DNA of 64,000 bases from Chitinophaga polysaccharea (GTDB taxonomy: Bacteria > Bacteroidota > Bacteroidia > Chitinophagales > Chitinophagaceae). The stretch spans positions 186,001-250,000 of the forward strand of contig NZ_CABFVU010000001.1 in assembly GCF_902150045.1 (NCBI RefSeq). The letters are read 5' to 3'. Of the stretch, positions 61,855 to 64,000 are shown in pieces. Positions within the stretch are counted from its first letter, which is position 1, and the number at the start of each line of letters is the position of its first letter. A program made the position numbers and the translations under genes. A model generated the notes under the pieces. The model had not been told where the DNA came from and did not search any database. It was given only the letters and a program-made list of their open reading frames with translations.

Positions 61855-63257
61855 TACTGTATGAACTGTGGCCTTATAAGGTTATCAAAAGTGAAAATTT
61901 CATCCCACTTCTCCTGTGTTACCCACTTCTTTTCTTTTACTGCCAGGTCGTGTACAGACTTGCCTGTTTCCAATGCTTCCCGTGCTATAGCGGAGCATTT
62001 CTCATAGCCGATAATAGGGTTGAGCTGGGTAACAATGCCAATGCTGTGCATCACCATATCCCTGGTGCGGTCTGCATTGGCGGTGATACCAACCACGCAT
62101 TTATCTTTCAGCGCCTTGCAGGCATTGTTCATATAGGTGATAGCTGTGAAAAGAGCAAAAGCGATGGTAGGCTCCATTACATTCAGCTGCAGCTGTCCTG
62201 CTTCCGCGGCCATCGTCACCATCAGATCAGCGCCGATTACATAAAAGGCCGTTTGATTCACCACTTCGGGGATCACCGGGTTTACCTTCCCTGGCATGAT
62301 GGAGGATCCGGGCTGCATAGGCGGCAGGTTAATTTCGTTTAGCCCTGTACGTGGGCCGGAGGAAAGCAGCCTGAGATCATTACATATTTTAGAGATCTTT
62401 ACGGCAGTACGTTTCAACACACCAGACAATTGTACATATGCGCCGGTATCTACCGTGGCTTCAATAAGATCAGCCGCCAAAACCAGGTCCATCCCGGTGA
62501 TAGCCGAAAGGTGTTTGGTAACCAGTTCAGAATAACCCCTGGGAGTATTCACACCGGTACCGATAGCGGTAGCGCCCATATTGATTTCAGAGATAAGCCG
62601 TTTACTTTCTTCCACCCTCGACAATTCCTCATTGATATTAGTGGCAAAAGCTTTGAACTCATCGCCCATGCTCATGGGCACTGCGTCCTGCAGCTGGGTA
62701 CGGCCCATTTTCAGTACATCCTTAAACTCTTCGCCTTTCGCATGGAATGCATCTGCCAGGTCGCCCAGGGTGGTTTTATAACCGGTGAGCTTATTGATCA
62801 GTGCAATACGGAAGGCGGTAGGGTAAGCATCGTTGGTGGATTGTGAGCAGTTCACATGATTGTTGGGATGGCAGAATTCATACTGTCCTTTTTCTTTGCC
62901 CATCATTTCCAGCGCCACATTGGCAATAACTTCATTGGCGTTCATGTTTACAGATGTGCCTGCGCCGCCCTGTATAAGGTCACTGAGGAACTGGTCGTTG
63001 AATTCACCGGCAATCACACGATCTGCTGCCTTGATAATGTATTCTGCTATATTTTTATCGAGTACGCCGAGGTCGCGGTTAGCCATGGCTGCGCCTTTTT
63101 TAACATAGCCCAGGGCCTGTACAAACATGGGCTCCACCTTCAGGGGAATACCGGTAATGTGAAAGTTTTCTATTGCACGAAGCGTTTGAATGCCGTAGTA
63201 TACATCATGAGGGATTTCTTTTTCCCCGAGGAAATCGTGCTCAATTCTCTTTGCCAT
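61854..63257 (-). CDS. aspA: Aspartate ammonia-lyase
   Basis: A 467-residue aspartase of the fumarase/aspartase superfamily: reversible deamination of L-aspartate to fumarate and ammonia in the cytoplasm. The superfamily signature GSSIMPGKVNP is near 316-326. The opening RIEHDFLGEKEIPHDVYYGIQTLRAIENF and the block GGAGTSVNMNANEVIANVALE with HPNNHVNCSQSTNDAYPTAF favour AspA over fumarase C or argininosuccinate lyase. Full length matches the family. The ATG at 63255-63257 is unambiguous. Monocistronic, ending at the palindromic repeat. Confidence 0.95.
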   Translation of the reverse strand: MAKRIEHDFLGEKEIPHDVYYGIQTLRAIENFHITGIPLKVEPMFVQALGYVKKGAAMANRDLGVLDKNIAEYIIKAADRVIAGEFNDQFLSDLIQGGAGTSVNMNANEVIANVALEMMGKEKGQYEFCHPNNHVNCSQSTNDAYPTAFRIALINKLTGYKTTLGDLADAFHAKGEEFKDVLKMGRTQLQDAVPMSMGDEFKAFATNINEELSRVEESKRLISEINMGATAIGTGVNTPRGYSELVTKHLSAITGMDLVLAADLIEATVDTGAYVQLSGVLKRTAVKISKICNDLRLLSSGPRTGLNEINLPPMQPGSSIMPGKVNPVIPEVVNQTAFYVIGADLMVTMAAEAGQLQLNVMEPTIAFALFTAITYMNNACKALKDKCVVGITANADRTRDMVMHSIGIVTQLNPIIGYEKCSAIAREALETGKSVHDLAVKEKKWVTQEKWDEIFTFDNLIRPQFIQ

Positions 63258-63393
63258 ATTTAAAGTAATTTAGGCTGGAAAGTTAAACGCATTTAGAACA
63301 ACAGTATTATCTTAATTGTTTTGGTTTATTTTAAAGTGCGGCACTTTTGTTACTATTCGTTCGTCATTGGTCATTTATAATTTGTTATTTTCT

Positions 63394-64000
63394 ATGGGGT
63401 TTCGTGTTTCACTGTTCTGTTTTCTAATTTTATTTTCAATAAGATGTCATTGTTCTGCACAGCACCTGTCGCCCCACTTCAATGCAGCAGAATATGGTGA
63501 ATTACTGAAGCTGGCCGAGCGTTCCAGGGATACGCCATGGACCAAAGTAACCAGTACACCACCCCGTGACTGCGAGCTGGTATACCGCTCTGCCGAATCG
63601 GGACTGGTAAATCGCTGGGACCTGTGGAAAAGAAAAGATAATGTTGGTATTATCGTGATCCGCGGTACCAATGGCACCGCAGCTTCATGGCTGGAGAATT
63701 TCTATGCCGGCATGATACCTGCACAAGGCACCGTAAAGCTGAACGACAGCACCTCAGTGCCCTATAAAGTGGCGGAAGATCCCAGGGCTTATGTACACGC
63801 CGGCTGGATGCTGGCAGTAGCTTCCATGGGACCGGAAATGATCCGGAAAATTAATGACTACTACCGGGAAGGAGTACACGAATTTATCATTTTCGGGCAT
63901 AGCCAGGGTGGTGTTGTTTCTTTCCTAATGCGTTCTTATTTTCAATATGCTACCGGTTTACCTAAGGACATCATTTTTAAAACATATGCCAGTGCAGCGC
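63394..64000 (+). CDS. Class 3 lipase-like alpha/beta hydrolase, 3' end missing
   Basis: An open frame from the ATG at 63394 runs off the window (202 codons seen). The N-terminus is a signal peptide (GFRVSLFCFLILFSIRCHCSAQ), so the enzyme is exported. The region VGIIVIRGTNGTAASWLENFYAGMIPA and the nucleophile elbow FIIFGHSQGGVVSFLMRSYF (GHSQG, Ser nucleophile) match fungal-type lipase class 3 enzymes; VHAGWMLAVASMGPEM corresponds to the HxGF-like segment of that family. Substrate unknown; C-terminal catalytic Asp and His are beyond the edge. Divergent from aspA across 136 bases in which I see no clear promoter match. Confidence 0.82.
   Translation, partial: MGFRVSLFCFLILFSIRCHCSAQHLSPHFNAAEYGELLKLAERSRDTPWTKVTSTPPRDCELVYRSAESGLVNRWDLWKRKDNVGIIVIRGTNGTAASWLENFYAGMIPAQGTVKLNDSTSVPYKVAEDPRAYVHAGWMLAVASMGPEMIRKINDYYREGVHEFIIFGHSQGGVVSFLMRSYFQYATGLPKDIIFKTYASAA

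Overview
The window looks like a chromosome segment of a Bacteroidota bacterium, most likely a soil-type Chitinophagaceae (Chitinophaga-like). Evidence: two SusC/SusD pairs, each preceded by an ECF sigma factor and a FecR-type anti-sigma factor; lipoprotein signals with Cys followed by charged or Ser/Lys residues; a periplasmic propeller/Y_Y_Y/LuxR regulator; TAnnTTTG-like -7 boxes; intermediate GC content. The genus is inferred from style, not from a search. No rRNA, tRNA, CRISPR array, phage or intact IS was seen.

Layout. (1) 1-7.9 kb, minus strand: sigma/FecR/SusC/SusD and a GH76 alpha-mannanase cut by the window edge, i.e. a probable mannan utilisation locus. (2) 8.2-12.8 kb: an orphan sensor kinase, a MacB/FtsX-type permease and an SDR oxidoreductase. 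(3) 12.9-21.5 kb, minus strand: a second sigma/FecR/SusC/SusD set ending in a TlpA-type thioredoxin lipoprotein-like gene. (4) 21.6-26.9 kb: a SufR-like cysteine-bearing regulator divergent from an NADPH-dependent FMN reductase, then an asymmetric heterodimeric ABC exporter. (5) 27.0-31.7 kb: a TetR repressor, two intergenic tandem-repeat arrays, and a tight MFS/PhzF/serine-hydrolase operon; the same 17-bp candidate operator lies before tetR and before the MFS gene. (6) 31.7-41.3 kb: a four-gene minus-strand operon (NagX-like acyltransferase, GH18 chitinase fused to a ThuA domain, free ThuA, double-thioredoxin protein), divergent from a transmembrane propeller regulator, followed by a GH71/99-like enzyme with a structured leader. 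(7) 42.0-50.7 kb: an OmpR-type two-component system, a TonB-dependent receptor, an LtaS/sulfatase-family membrane enzyme and a hybrid histidine kinase. (8) 50.8-64.0 kb: mainly housekeeping genes (bioA, DUF2911, two tandem SRPBCC proteins, ABC-2 permease, sppA, folK, a deoxynucleoside kinase, a BaiN/HI0933 flavoprotein, aspA), plus a macroglobulin-like/plug-domain protein and a truncated class 3 lipase.

How the parts work together. Both SusC proteins carry an N-terminal STN domain, so each is likely to signal substrate binding through its FecR partner to its own sigma factor. The GH18/ThuA operon and the divergent propeller regulator look like a self-contained chitin or amino-sugar module without its own SusCD pair. 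A palindromic repeat family (core GCGGA[T/G]TTTGTCTGA) sits at gene 3' ends at about 44.0, 58.0 and 61.8 kb and in two cases supplies the last codons and stop codon of the gene. The least explained items are the GH18-ThuA operon, the paired operators and repeat arrays around tetR, the palindrome that serves as two opposed -7 boxes at 22.3 kb, and the three-hairpin leader at 39.9 kb.
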